Positions 15,326-21,874 of a DNA stretch of 34,539 bases are shown here, piece after piece. Within the stretch, counting starts at the first letter, position 1, and each line of letters opens with the position of its first letter. The stretch lies in assembly GCA_045128735.1 (NCBI GenBank), contig JBGVRT010000060.1, positions 1-34,539 on the forward strand, read 5' to 3'. A model generated the notes under the pieces. The model searched no databases and was not told the DNA's origin. It saw only the letters and a list, made by a program, of their open reading frames with translations. This DNA comes from RGIG8775 sp045128735 (GTDB taxonomy: Bacteria > Bacillota > Clostridia > Oscillospirales > CAG-272). The position numbers and the translations under genes were made by a program.

Positions 15326-17042
15326 GGAATGCACCTCCCATCTGTGAGTCGCTTATTTCTTTGTAGATGCCACAGCTCTTGAGCAACTCCTCATGAGTGC
15401 CTATGCCGTTTATTTCACCCTCGTCGAGGACTATGATAAGGTCGGAATTCATAACCGAGCTTACACGTTGTGCTACGATGACAACGGTTGTGCCGTCACC
15501 CTGCTCGGCAATGGCGCGGCGCAGGTTAAGGTCGGTTTTGTAGTCAAGTGCCGACGATGAATCGTCGAGCACAAGTATCTCGGGTGAGCCCGCAAGTGCG
15601 CGTGAAATGAGAAGCCTTTGCTTCTGACCGCCGCTGACGTTTGTGCCCTTAGAAGTTATCTCGTGCTCAAAGCCCTCGGGAAAATCGGTTATAAAGTCAA
15701 GCGCCTGCGCGCGTTTTGCGGCGTTCTTTATGCTTTCAAAATCAAGGTCACGTCCAAAGTCGATATTTTCCTTTACCGTGCCATTGAAAAGGAAATCGTT
15801 TTGAAGCGCAACGCCGAACATTCTGTGAAGCTCGCCCTCGTCAATGGTGCGTACGTCGCGTCCGTTAATACGAACACATCCCTCGCTTACGTCGTAAAAT
15901 CTCATAAGGAGTCGGAGAATGGTGCTTTTTCCGCTTCCCGTTGCGCCGATTATGCCGAGAGTCTGCCCGTGCCCAAGCGAAAAGCGGATGTTTTTCAATA
16001 CGTTTTTGCCTTGGTGATAACCAAACGATACGTTTTCAAAGCTGATGTGAGCGTTGCGTTCACCATCGGGAAAATCCTCTGTGCTTCTTGGCGTGATCTC
16101 GTTTTCTGTGTCTATTACCTGCGCAATGCGGTTAGCCGATGCAACGCCCTTTGAATAAGCCATAAAAATTCTCGATAAGACCATCATCGAGGTGGATATA
16201 AGCGTGAAATACTGAATAAAGGCGATTATTTTGCCGGGCTGTGTCAGGTCGGCGTTTACTCTGTACGCGCCGAGAAGAACAACGCCCACGAGACCCATAT
16301 TCATACATACCTGCATTACGGGATTCGAGAGGGCAGTTATGTAGCCTACTTTTTTCTCTATGCGTACCAGCTTGCGGTTTGCGCTGTCAAATCGCTCGCG
16401 CTCGTATTCCTTTTTGGAAAGTGCCTTGATAACGCGTATGCCCTGCGAGTCCTCGCGCACAACTCGCACCATATCGTCAACGTTGCCCTGAACCGATGCG
16501 TAGAGGGGAATGGTCTTTTTTGAGATATATACTACGAAAAGAGCGAGAAAGGGAAGGACAGCTATCATAACAAGCGAAAGATGAGTGTCGATAACAAGAG
16601 TTATAAGTATACCGCCCAGCAGGAGCAGAGGCGCGCGAATGCCTATTCTTTGCATCATTCCGATAAAGTGGTGTAGGTTGTATGTATCGGAGGTGAGCCG
16701 CGACTCAAGGCTTGGAATAGTAAGCCTGTCGGCGTTCTTGCAGGAAAGGTGAAGCGACGCGTGGAAAAGGTCGTGGCGTATCTTTTGCGTGGTGTCGCGC
16801 GCGGTTTTCACAGAACGGCGGTTTGCCACCACGTTGCAGAGCACCGCGAGAGTGGCGCAGACGATCATCATCAAGCCCCAGAAGATTATCTCGCCAAGCA
16901 CCTGCTTGGGGACGATAACGTCAACGATGTGGCTGAGAATGTAGGGAATTATAAGCTCTACGACCGTTCCTATAGCCTTTATAAGCAGGGTGATTGCAAG
17001 GAATGCGGTGTGTGGCTTGAGATATTTGAGTATAAGCTTCAT
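15318..17042 (-). CDS. ABC exporter half-transporter, subunit with degenerate ATP site
   Basis: This 574-residue half-transporter has six N-terminal membrane helices (about 10-300) and an ATP-binding domain. Walker A is GATGSGKST (366-374) and the signature is the canonical VSGGQKQ (469-475). The Walker B ends LVLDDSSSALD, so Asp494 replaces the catalytic Glu, and the H-loop His is Gln525 (IVAQRVS). These are the changes seen in the degenerate-site subunit of heterodimeric exporters (TM287, BmrC type). The partner's altered signature, ISKGQ, would complete the same degenerate site. The ATG at 17042 overlaps the marR stop by 4 nt, so translation is coupled. Regulated multidrug export is the best guess. 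Confidence 0.92.
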   Translation of the reverse strand: MKLILKYLKPHTAFLAITLLIKAIGTVVELIIPYILSHIVDVIVPKQVLGEIIFWGLMMIVCATLAVLCNVVANRRSVKTARDTTQKIRHDLFHASLHLSCKNADRLTIPSLESRLTSDTYNLHHFIGMMQRIGIRAPLLLLGGILITLVIDTHLSLVMIAVLPFLALFVVYISKKTIPLYASVQGNVDDMVRVVREDSQGIRVIKALSKKEYERERFDSANRKLVRIEKKVGYITALSNPVMQVCMNMGLVGVVLLGAYRVNADLTQPGKIIAFIQYFTLISTSMMVLSRIFMAYSKGVASANRIAQVIDTENEITPRSTEDFPDGERNAHISFENVSFGYHQGKNVLKNIRFSLGHGQTLGIIGATGSGKSTILRLLMRFYDVSEGCVRINGRDVRTIDEGELHRMFGVALQNDFLFNGTVKENIDFGRDLDFESIKNAAKRAQALDFITDFPEGFEHEITSKGTNVSGGQKQRLLISRALAGSPEILVLDDSSSALDYKTDLNLRRAIAEQGDGTTVVIVAQRVSSVMNSDLIIVLDEGEINGIGTHEELLKSCGIYKEISDSQMGGAFLE

Positions 17043-17479
17043 TTGCCATCCTCCTTTTCGGTTACGTAGCTTGCGGCGCGATTTGCCACCTTTTCAAGCA
17101 TCACCATAAAAAGTTTGCGTTCGTTTTCTTCAAGTGCCTCGAAAAGAAATTCGTTCCAGTCGCCAACGATTTCAACAACAAATGGGAGAATTTCATCAGC
17201 TTTTGCCGTGGGATAAACCTCGGTTATTCTTCTGTCGGCTTCGTTTTGTCTGCGTTCGATAAATCCGTCGTTTTCAAGCGTCTGCAAGGCTCTTGCAACA
17301 CTGCTTTTGTTGATGTAAAGCTTTTTTGCAAGCTTGTCCTGCGATATTCCGGGATTTTTGCATATGGCGATAACGTAAAAGTAATGCGCCGACGATATGC
17401 CGTATTTTTCAAGCCGTTCGGCTCTGTACGCCGACGCGCAACGTGAAATAACGTTTATGTTTCTGCTCAGAGTTGACAT
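17039..17479 (-). CDS. MarR-family transcriptional regulator of the ABC exporter operon
   Basis: This 146-residue regulator starts at ATG 17479 (MSTLSRNINV), eight nt after GGAGG; an earlier in-frame ATG at 17527 would fall within the -10/operator region, so it is rejected. The winged helix-turn-helix is visible: recognition region ISQDKLAKKLYINKSSVARALQTLENDGFI (about 45-74) and wing ERRQNEADRRITEVYPT (about 75-91). Terminal helices should form the dimer. Proteins of this family usually repress their own operon and let go when a ligand binds. The gene is first in a four-gene operon with two ABC half-transporters, and two GTTGC-N4/6-GCAAC-type palindromes sit between its promoter and ribosome site. 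Confidence 0.93.
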   Translation of the reverse strand: MSTLSRNINVISRCASAYRAERLEKYGISSAHYFYVIAICKNPGISQDKLAKKLYINKSSVARALQTLENDGFIERRQNEADRRITEVYPTAKADEILPFVVEIVGDWNEFLFEALEENERKLFMVMLEKVANRAASYVTEKEDGK

Positions 17480-17499
17480 TTTTACCTCCAAAACAATAA

Positions 17500-17529
17500 G
17501 TTGCAAATGCAACGGTTGCTTATGCAACC
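17500..17529 (-). promoter_or_regulatory. Tandem palindromic operator for the MarR regulator
   Basis: Two adjacent palindromes occupy 17500-17513 (GTTGCAAATGCAAC) and 17514-17529 (GGTTGCTTATGCAACC). Both share TTGC-N4-GCAA. They abut the -10 box on its downstream side, so a bound dimer would block the polymerase. Assignment to this MarR protein rests on position and symmetry. Confidence 0.75.
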
Positions 17530-17558
17530 ATTATAACATTTCATACAAATATTGTCAA
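17530..17558 (-). promoter_or_regulatory. Sigma-A promoter of the marR-ABC operon
   Basis: On the minus strand a consensus TTGACA (17553-17558) and TATAAT (17530-17535) are separated by 17 nt. The -10 box touches the operator palindromes. Confidence 0.85.
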
Positions 17559-17570
17559 TAGCTTTGCCGA

Positions 17571-17599
17571 GAATAAATGAAGAAAGAGAGAACAAAATA
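17571..17599 (+). promoter_or_regulatory. Possible sigma-G promoter of spoVAD
   Basis: GAATA (17571-17575) and CAAAATA (17593-17599) are 17 nt apart. They fit the known sigma-G pattern (GHATR, then CATNHTA) with one mismatch. The predicted leader would be only about 14 nt and would start at the edge of the ribosome site, which weakens the call. Confidence 0.3.
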
Positions 17600-17619
17600 A
17601 GAAAAAAGGGGGATGAAAA

Positions 17620-18612
17620 ATGGCAAAGGGAATAATCGAGCTTAATTCGGGGATAGAAGCGGCGGCATCTGTGGTTGGCAAAAATGAATTTCAAGGACCG
17701 CTCGGAGCACTTTTCGATATGCACGACGACAGCGACCGATTCGACACCGATACATGGGAGAAAGCCGAGAGTGAAATGCAAAGGCGCGCCTTTGGTCTTG
17801 CTATGAAAAAGGCGGGCGTGAGAGAGGATGATATAGGCGCGCTTTTTGCGGGCGACCTGCTTAATCAGTGCGTTGCCTCCTCATACGGTCTGCTTGAATA
17901 TAATATTCCTTTTTTGGGGCTTTACGGAGCGTGCTCCACGTCGGTTGAAGGGCTTTTGCTTGCCTCGGTCTACCATAGCGCAGGGCATGCCGAAAAGACC
18001 GCCGTGGTGGTTTCGTCTCACTATTGCAGTGCCGAAAGACAGTACCGAAGCCCCGTGGAGTACGGCGCGCAGAGAACTCCTACCGCGCAATGGACTGTGA
18101 CCGGAGCAGGGGCATTCGTGGTAGGCAACGGCGGAAAAGCTAAGATCCGTGCCGCTATGCCGGGAATAGTGGTGGAAAAGGGAATAAACGACGCGGCAAA
18201 TATGGGGGCGGCAATGGCGCCTGCGGCACTTGACACGCTTAAACGCTTTTTTGGTGAGTCGGGCACAAAGCCAAAGGATTACGACCTTATAGTCACGGGA
18301 GATTTGGGCTACGAGGGCGGCGCGATACTCTGCGACCTTATGCTTGCAGATGGGTACGATATAAGAAATAATTACACCGATTGCGGAATGCTTATTTACT
18401 CGAAAAGCGAGCAGGATAAGCACGCGGGCGGCTCCGGGTGCGGCTGCGCGGCAACCGTGACGGCGGCGTATCTTCTGCCTAAGATCGAAAGCGGCGAGCT
18501 TTCAAACGTTCTGCTTATGGCTACGGGTGCAATGATGAGCCCGATGAGCATAATGCAGGGCGAGGCAATTCCCGCGGTGGCGCACTTGATAAATATAAGA
18601 ACGGCGAGGTAG
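17620..18612 (+). CDS. spoVAD: Stage V sporulation protein AD
   Basis: SpoVAD is part of the spore inner-membrane channel that moves dipicolinic acid into the forespore and out at germination, and it binds dipicolinate directly. The 330-residue protein has the thiolase-like fold of the family, with the conserved GACSTSVEG (about 107-115), SSHYCSAERQYRSPVEYG (about 130-147) and QRTPTAQWTVTGAGA blocks. It starts at ATG 17620 after AAGGGGGA. It is the only intact gene in the window ending in TAG. spoVAE follows after 4 nt. spoVAC, which normally sits immediately upstream, is missing; a MarR operon lies there in the opposite direction. Confidence 0.95.
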   Translation: MAKGIIELNSGIEAAASVVGKNEFQGPLGALFDMHDDSDRFDTDTWEKAESEMQRRAFGLAMKKAGVREDDIGALFAGDLLNQCVASSYGLLEYNIPFLGLYGACSTSVEGLLLASVYHSAGHAEKTAVVVSSHYCSAERQYRSPVEYGAQRTPTAQWTVTGAGAFVVGNGGKAKIRAAMPGIVVEKGINDAANMGAAMAPAALDTLKRFFGESGTKPKDYDLIVTGDLGYEGGAILCDLMLADGYDIRNNYTDCGMLIYSKSEQDKHAGGSGCGCAATVTAAYLLPKIESGELSNVLLMATGAMMSPMSIMQGEAIPAVAHLINIRTAR

Positions 18613-18616
18613 TGAG

Positions 18617-18970
18617 ATGAATTATCTTTGGGCTTTTTTGGTGGGCGGTGCGTTTTGCGTGGTTGCACAAATTCTGATAGACAAAACCAAGCTTACCCCC
18701 GCGCGGATTCTTGTGTGCTACGTGGTTGCGGGCGTCGTCCTGGGAGCACTCGGACTTTATAAACCGCTTGTGGAATTCGCGGGGGCGGGGGCAAGTACAC
18801 CGCTTACGGGATTTGGATACCTTATATCCAAAGGAGTGCGTGAAGCGGTGGACGAAAAAGGACTTCTCGGTGCACTTACGGGCGGAATGTCAGCCACGGC
18901 AGGCGGTATTTCGGCGGCGATATGCTTTGGCTTTCTCGCCTCGCTGATATTCAAAAGTAAGACAAAATAA
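18617..18970 (+). CDS. spoVAE: Stage V sporulation protein AE (SpoVAEb type)
   Basis: This 117-residue membrane protein matches SpoVAEb, a component of the dipicolinate channel. Four hydrophobic segments can be seen: 3-20 (LWAFLVGGAFCVVAQILI), 29-47 (ARILVCYVVAGVVLGALGL), 50-75 and 90-112 (GGMSATAGGISAAICFGFLASLIF). The family-typical stretch KLTPARILV is near 25-33. It begins 4 nt after spoVAD and uses a GTGAG-type ribosome site inside the junction, so the two are coupled. With SpoVAC absent from this locus, the third channel part must be encoded elsewhere or missing. Confidence 0.92.
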   Translation: MNYLWAFLVGGAFCVVAQILIDKTKLTPARILVCYVVAGVVLGALGLYKPLVEFAGAGASTPLTGFGYLISKGVREAVDEKGLLGALTGGMSATAGGISAAICFGFLASLIFKSKTK

Positions 18971-18974
18971 AAAG

Positions 18975-18993
18975 GCTGTCTTTGTAAGACAGC
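18975..18993 (-). terminator. Hairpin after spoVAE, first copy of a duplicated stem
   Basis: GCTGTCTT (18975-18982) pairs with AAGACAGC (18986-18993). On the plus strand no T run follows; on the minus strand the stem is followed by CTTTTTATTTT. So its best orientation is toward spoVAE, as a barrier to transcription from the right. The same stem recurs at 19138-19162. Confidence 0.5.
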
Positions 18994-19015
18994 ACTTTGA
19001 TATGGCAATAAACTA

Positions 19016-19108
19016 GTGTTTGAAGGTGCAAATGAGATTGGTATGTCGTAGGGCGGGAGCTTGCTCCCGCCCTACGGGTTTGTGCGGCACTAACACACCT
19101 TCAACCAC
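19016..19108. repeat. 93-bp imperfect palindrome (MITE-like repeat)
   Basis: The centre is a perfect 14-bp stem, CGTAGGGCGGGAGC (19047-19060) against 19063-19076, with a 2-nt loop. Outer arms GTGTTTGAAGGTG (19016-19028) and CACCTTCAACCAC (19096-19108) pair with one mismatch and share the same centre. The right side and flank (to about 19120) match parts of the repeats near 34314-34419. It has no coding capacity. Confidence 0.7.
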
Positions 19109-19137
19109 CAATTTATCTGCGCATTTGCCGCAGAAAA

Positions 19138-19162
19138 AAGGCTGTCTTTGCGAGACAGCCTT
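19138..19162 (-). terminator. Terminator of tmk, second copy of the duplicated stem
   Basis: AAGGCTGTCT (19138-19147) pairs with AGACAGCCTT (19153-19162). On the minus strand it is followed by a T run, ending the SPFH-tmk transcript. Confidence 0.85.
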
Positions 19163-19171
19163 CGTACTTAT

Positions 19172-19789
19172 TCACATTTCAGCGAAAATTTTTTCCGCCA
19201 CTTCCTCTATAGAGTCGCCCGTGGTATCGATGACCTTGACGTTATCTCTGTCCTTAAGAATCTCAAAAACCTCGAAAAAGCGTTTTCTCACACTCTCAAG
19301 CGTGTCAAGCTTTTCGTAAAGCTCAGTGGTGGTGCGCCCCTTGGATATGCGCTTGAGACTCTCCTCGGGAGCAAGGTCAAGGAATATGCAAAGGTCGGGA
19401 ATCCTTATTTCGGGACAGCCCAGATTCATATTTTTGACCCACTCGAAATCGGTCTGACTGCCCTGATATGCAAGCGACGAATAGTAATATCTGTCGCAGA
19501 TAACGTCTATCCCTTTTTCAAGCATAGCGTTTATACCGTTGGGATTTACGTTGTGGAAAATGCGGTCAAGCACGAAAAGTGCCGCCATTTCGCACGCCGT
19601 TCGGTTGGATATGCCACCAAGCGCGTCGCGCAAGAGTCCGCCGCTGACCGAAGCGGTAGGCTCTGCTGTCACGTGTACCGTTCTGCCCTCGGCGCGAAGC
19701 CTCTCGGCAAGAAGCTCTATCTGCGTGGTCTTTCCTGCACCGTCAATTCCTTCAATAACTATAAAACGTCCTCTTTTGTTTTCCGACAT
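19172..19789 (-). CDS. tmk: Thymidylate kinase
   Basis: Tmk phosphorylates dTMP to dTDP for DNA synthesis. The 205-residue length is standard. The P-loop is visible near residues 13-21 (EGIDGAGKTTQ), the DR(Y/F)-type substrate motif is present as DRYYYSSLAYQGSQ (about 98-111), and the lid region (SKGRTTTELYEKLDTLE) follows near 155-170. Its ATG at 19789 has GAAGG nine nt ahead. The SPFH gene ends 21 nt upstream on the same strand with no terminator between, so tmk is probably read from the same promoter. In many Bacillota tmk sits with holB or yaaQ; that context is not found here. Confidence 0.95.
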   Translation of the reverse strand: MSENKRGRFIVIEGIDGAGKTTQIELLAERLRAEGRTVHVTAEPTASVSGGLLRDALGGISNRTACEMAALFVLDRIFHNVNPNGINAMLEKGIDVICDRYYYSSLAYQGSQTDFEWVKNMNLGCPEIRIPDLCIFLDLAPEESLKRISKGRTTTELYEKLDTLESVRKRFFEVFEILKDRDNVKVIDTTGDSIEEVAEKIFAEM

Positions 19790-19810
19790 TGCCTTATACC
19801 TTCACAAAAA

Positions 19811-20770
19811 TTATTCGCCTTTGGTGTTCACAGAACCGAGAATGGGACTTACGCCGTCAACTCCCTGCACGAGATATTCGGGAAGCTTGCCGTCCCACTG
19901 CTTTATCTCGTAGTATTCAAGTAATACGTCGGTAAGCGACTTCGCAAGTGCTTCGTTTACCGCTGCGTCCTTCTGTCCCGCGTACTCTGCCGCATCAGCT
20001 TGAATCTTAAGAACTTCCTTGTCTGCGTTGGCTTGAATTATGGCAATGTTTGCCTCAGCCTCGGCGGCAATCTCCTGACGCTGTGCCTGAGCCTCCTGCT
20101 CCATAGTGAGCTGCTCCTGCTCGGTTTTTGCCTTGAGAAGCTGTTGTTGAGCAACCTGTTTGTCCTCAACCGCTTGCGTGAATGCGTCAGAGAAGTCCAT
20201 ATCCTCAATAGCTGTGTTAACAACCTCTATGTTGTACATTCCAAGCTCGTCAATAAGTATGGCGGTTATCTGCTGAGAAAGCACCTCTCTCTGCTCTATA
20301 AGGCTTTCCGCAGTGTAGTTGGCAATAACACTCCTTACCGCCTCTTGAATTCTCGGGTCCATAACTACCTCGTAGTAGTTTTGTCCGATAGTCTTGTAAA
20401 TTGTCTGTGCGTTGCTTTTCTGAATCTGATAGTTTATGGAATACTTTATGGAAACCTCCTGAATATCGCTTGAAAAGCACTTGAGGTCAAGCATACGCTT
20501 CTGCGTGCGGTTGTCCATAACCACAACCTCCTGAACGGGAGACTTAAAATGAAGTCCTGCCTCAAGAGTAACGTTCTCGACCTTTCCAAAGGTCGTAAGT
20601 ATACCCGTGTGACCCGTGGGCACTACGGCGAGCATTCCTACAACAACGGGAAGCAAGCCAAGCACCGCGATTATCTGCTTTTTGTTACAGCTCCAAGCTT
20701 TTCCCTTGCCAAATCCAAGGACAAGAAAAAGGAATGCTGTCAATAATAATGCTACAACTAACCAAAACAT
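19811..20770 (-). CDS. SPFH/prohibitin-family membrane protein
   Basis: This 319-residue protein has two N-terminal hydrophobic helices (about 1-20 and 32-50), then a band-7/prohibitin domain (about 50-200) with PTGHTGILTTFGKVENVTLEAGLHFKSP-like opening. A long Gln/Glu/Ala-rich coiled coil follows (about 200-270), then a short C-terminal segment. Such proteins oligomerise at the membrane and organise membrane domains, sometimes with proteases such as FtsH. It starts at ATG 20770 after TAAGGAGG. No NfeD partner is adjacent; tmk follows instead. The exact role is unknown. Confidence 0.88.
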   Translation of the reverse strand: MFWLVVALLLTAFLFLVLGFGKGKAWSCNKKQIIAVLGLLPVVVGMLAVVPTGHTGILTTFGKVENVTLEAGLHFKSPVQEVVVMDNRTQKRMLDLKCFSSDIQEVSIKYSINYQIQKSNAQTIYKTIGQNYYEVVMDPRIQEAVRSVIANYTAESLIEQREVLSQQITAILIDELGMYNIEVVNTAIEDMDFSDAFTQAVEDKQVAQQQLLKAKTEQEQLTMEQEAQAQRQEIAAEAEANIAIIQANADKEVLKIQADAAEYAGQKDAAVNEALAKSLTDVLLEYYEIKQWDGKLPEYLVQGVDGVSPILGSVNTKGE

Positions 20771-20800
20771 AAAAATACCTCCTTAAGTGGCTGTAACATA

Positions 20801-20829
20801 ATAATATCACTTTCTTACTGTTTTGTCAA
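20801..20829 (-). promoter_or_regulatory. Sigma-A promoter of the SPFH-tmk operon
   Basis: On the minus strand, TTGACA (20824-20829) and TATTAT (20801-20806) are 17 nt apart, 30 nt before the SPFH start. Confidence 0.75.
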
Positions 20830-20905
20830 GTGAAAAAATCATTGCGCTGAATTTGAGGTCAAAATGTATATAGCAATATTTGTCTCTATTTTGACTCGAT
20901 TTGAC

Positions 20906-20934
20906 TTGCAAGATGACATAATATGTCTTATAAT
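20906..20934 (+). promoter_or_regulatory. Promoter of the isomerase-dehydrogenase operon with a palindrome in its spacer
   Basis: TTGCAA (20906-20911) and TATAAT (20929-20934) are 17 nt apart. The spacer holds the 13-bp palindrome GACATAATATGTC (20915-20927), a plausible repressor site. The leader to the ATG at 21021 is about 80 nt and I see no known riboswitch in it. Confidence 0.5.
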
Positions 20935-21020
20935 TATTTTGTATGGAGAGGTGAAAGCTGTGTGTTTTCAAGCTTTTTACCTTTTATTTACAATTCAATA
21001 AAATTTACGGAGGTATTGAT

Positions 21021-21836
21021 ATGGCTCTTTCGGTAGCTGTTCAGGTTTACTCTGTCCGCGATTTTGCAGAGCAGGATATGCGCGGTACACTTCAGAAAAT
21101 TAAGGATATGGGATACGCAGGCGTTGAGTTTGCAGGTCTCTACGGCAACTCTCCCGAGGACGTAAAGGCTATGTGCGATGAGATTGGACTCGTTCCGATT
21201 TCGGCACACGTTGCACTTGCGGATATGAGGAAGGATTGTGACAAGGTTATTAAGGACTACGCAACGATCGGCTGTAAGTTTATTGTTGTTCCTTATCTCA
21301 ACGCTGTTGACCGCCCCGGCGCAGAGGGCTGGGAGCAGACGATTGCGGATATCCGCGAAATCGGCAAGAAGGCTCACGAAAGCGGACTTACACTCCTTTA
21401 CCATAACCACGATTTCGAGTTCGTTACGATAGACGGCAAGTATGCCCTTGATATTCTTTACGATACCATTCCCGCAGATTATCTCCAGACCGAGATCGAT
21501 ACGTGTTGGGTAAACGTAGGCGGTGAAAACCCCGCTGAGTACGTTAAGAAGTATGCAGGCCGCGCTCCCGTAGTCCACCTTAAGGACTTCTACGGTGAAA
21601 AGTCGGACGACATGTACGAGCTTATCGGTATTGATAAGAAGGCTCCCATAAGACCTTCGGGCTTCGAATTCCGCCCCGTAGGAAGCGGACTTCAGGACTT
21701 CCCGCCCATTCTCAAGGCGTCCGAATTCGCAGGCGCGGGCTGGGTAGTTGTTGAGCAGGATAAGCCCAGTATGGGTCTCAATTCTCTCGAGTGTATCGAG
21801 AAGAGCCGTAAGTATCTCGAATCAATAGGCTATTGA
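21021..21836 (+). CDS. Sugar phosphate isomerase/epimerase-family TIM-barrel protein
   Basis: This 271-residue protein belongs to the xylose-isomerase-like TIM-barrel superfamily (AP endonuclease family 2 fold; IolE/IolI relatives). It opens with the typical VAVQVYSVRDFAEQD and GYAGVEFAGLYG. Metal-binding positions can be recognised: Glu in GVEFAG, His near 134 in LLYHNHDFEF, Asp/Glu in TEIDTCWVNVGG, His near 194 in VVHLKDFYG, and Glu near 248 in WVVVEQD. It starts at ATG 21021 after ACGGAGG. A Gfo/Idh/MocA dehydrogenase follows after 38 nt; this pair is common in operons for inositol, ketosugar or unusual-glycoside breakdown. The substrate cannot be named. Confidence 0.88.
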   Translation: MALSVAVQVYSVRDFAEQDMRGTLQKIKDMGYAGVEFAGLYGNSPEDVKAMCDEIGLVPISAHVALADMRKDCDKVIKDYATIGCKFIVVPYLNAVDRPGAEGWEQTIADIREIGKKAHESGLTLLYHNHDFEFVTIDGKYALDILYDTIPADYLQTEIDTCWVNVGGENPAEYVKKYAGRAPVVHLKDFYGEKSDDMYELIGIDKKAPIRPSGFEFRPVGSGLQDFPPILKASEFAGAGWVVVEQDKPSMGLNSLECIEKSRKYLESIGY

Positions 21837-21874
21837 TTTTGAAATAAATTTATTAAATTTTGGAGGAAAATATC

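Noticed and set aside
18971..19162. CRISPR-like repeats
   Set aside because: Only two copies of the stem and no regular spacer pattern; these are terminator hairpins around a palindrome.
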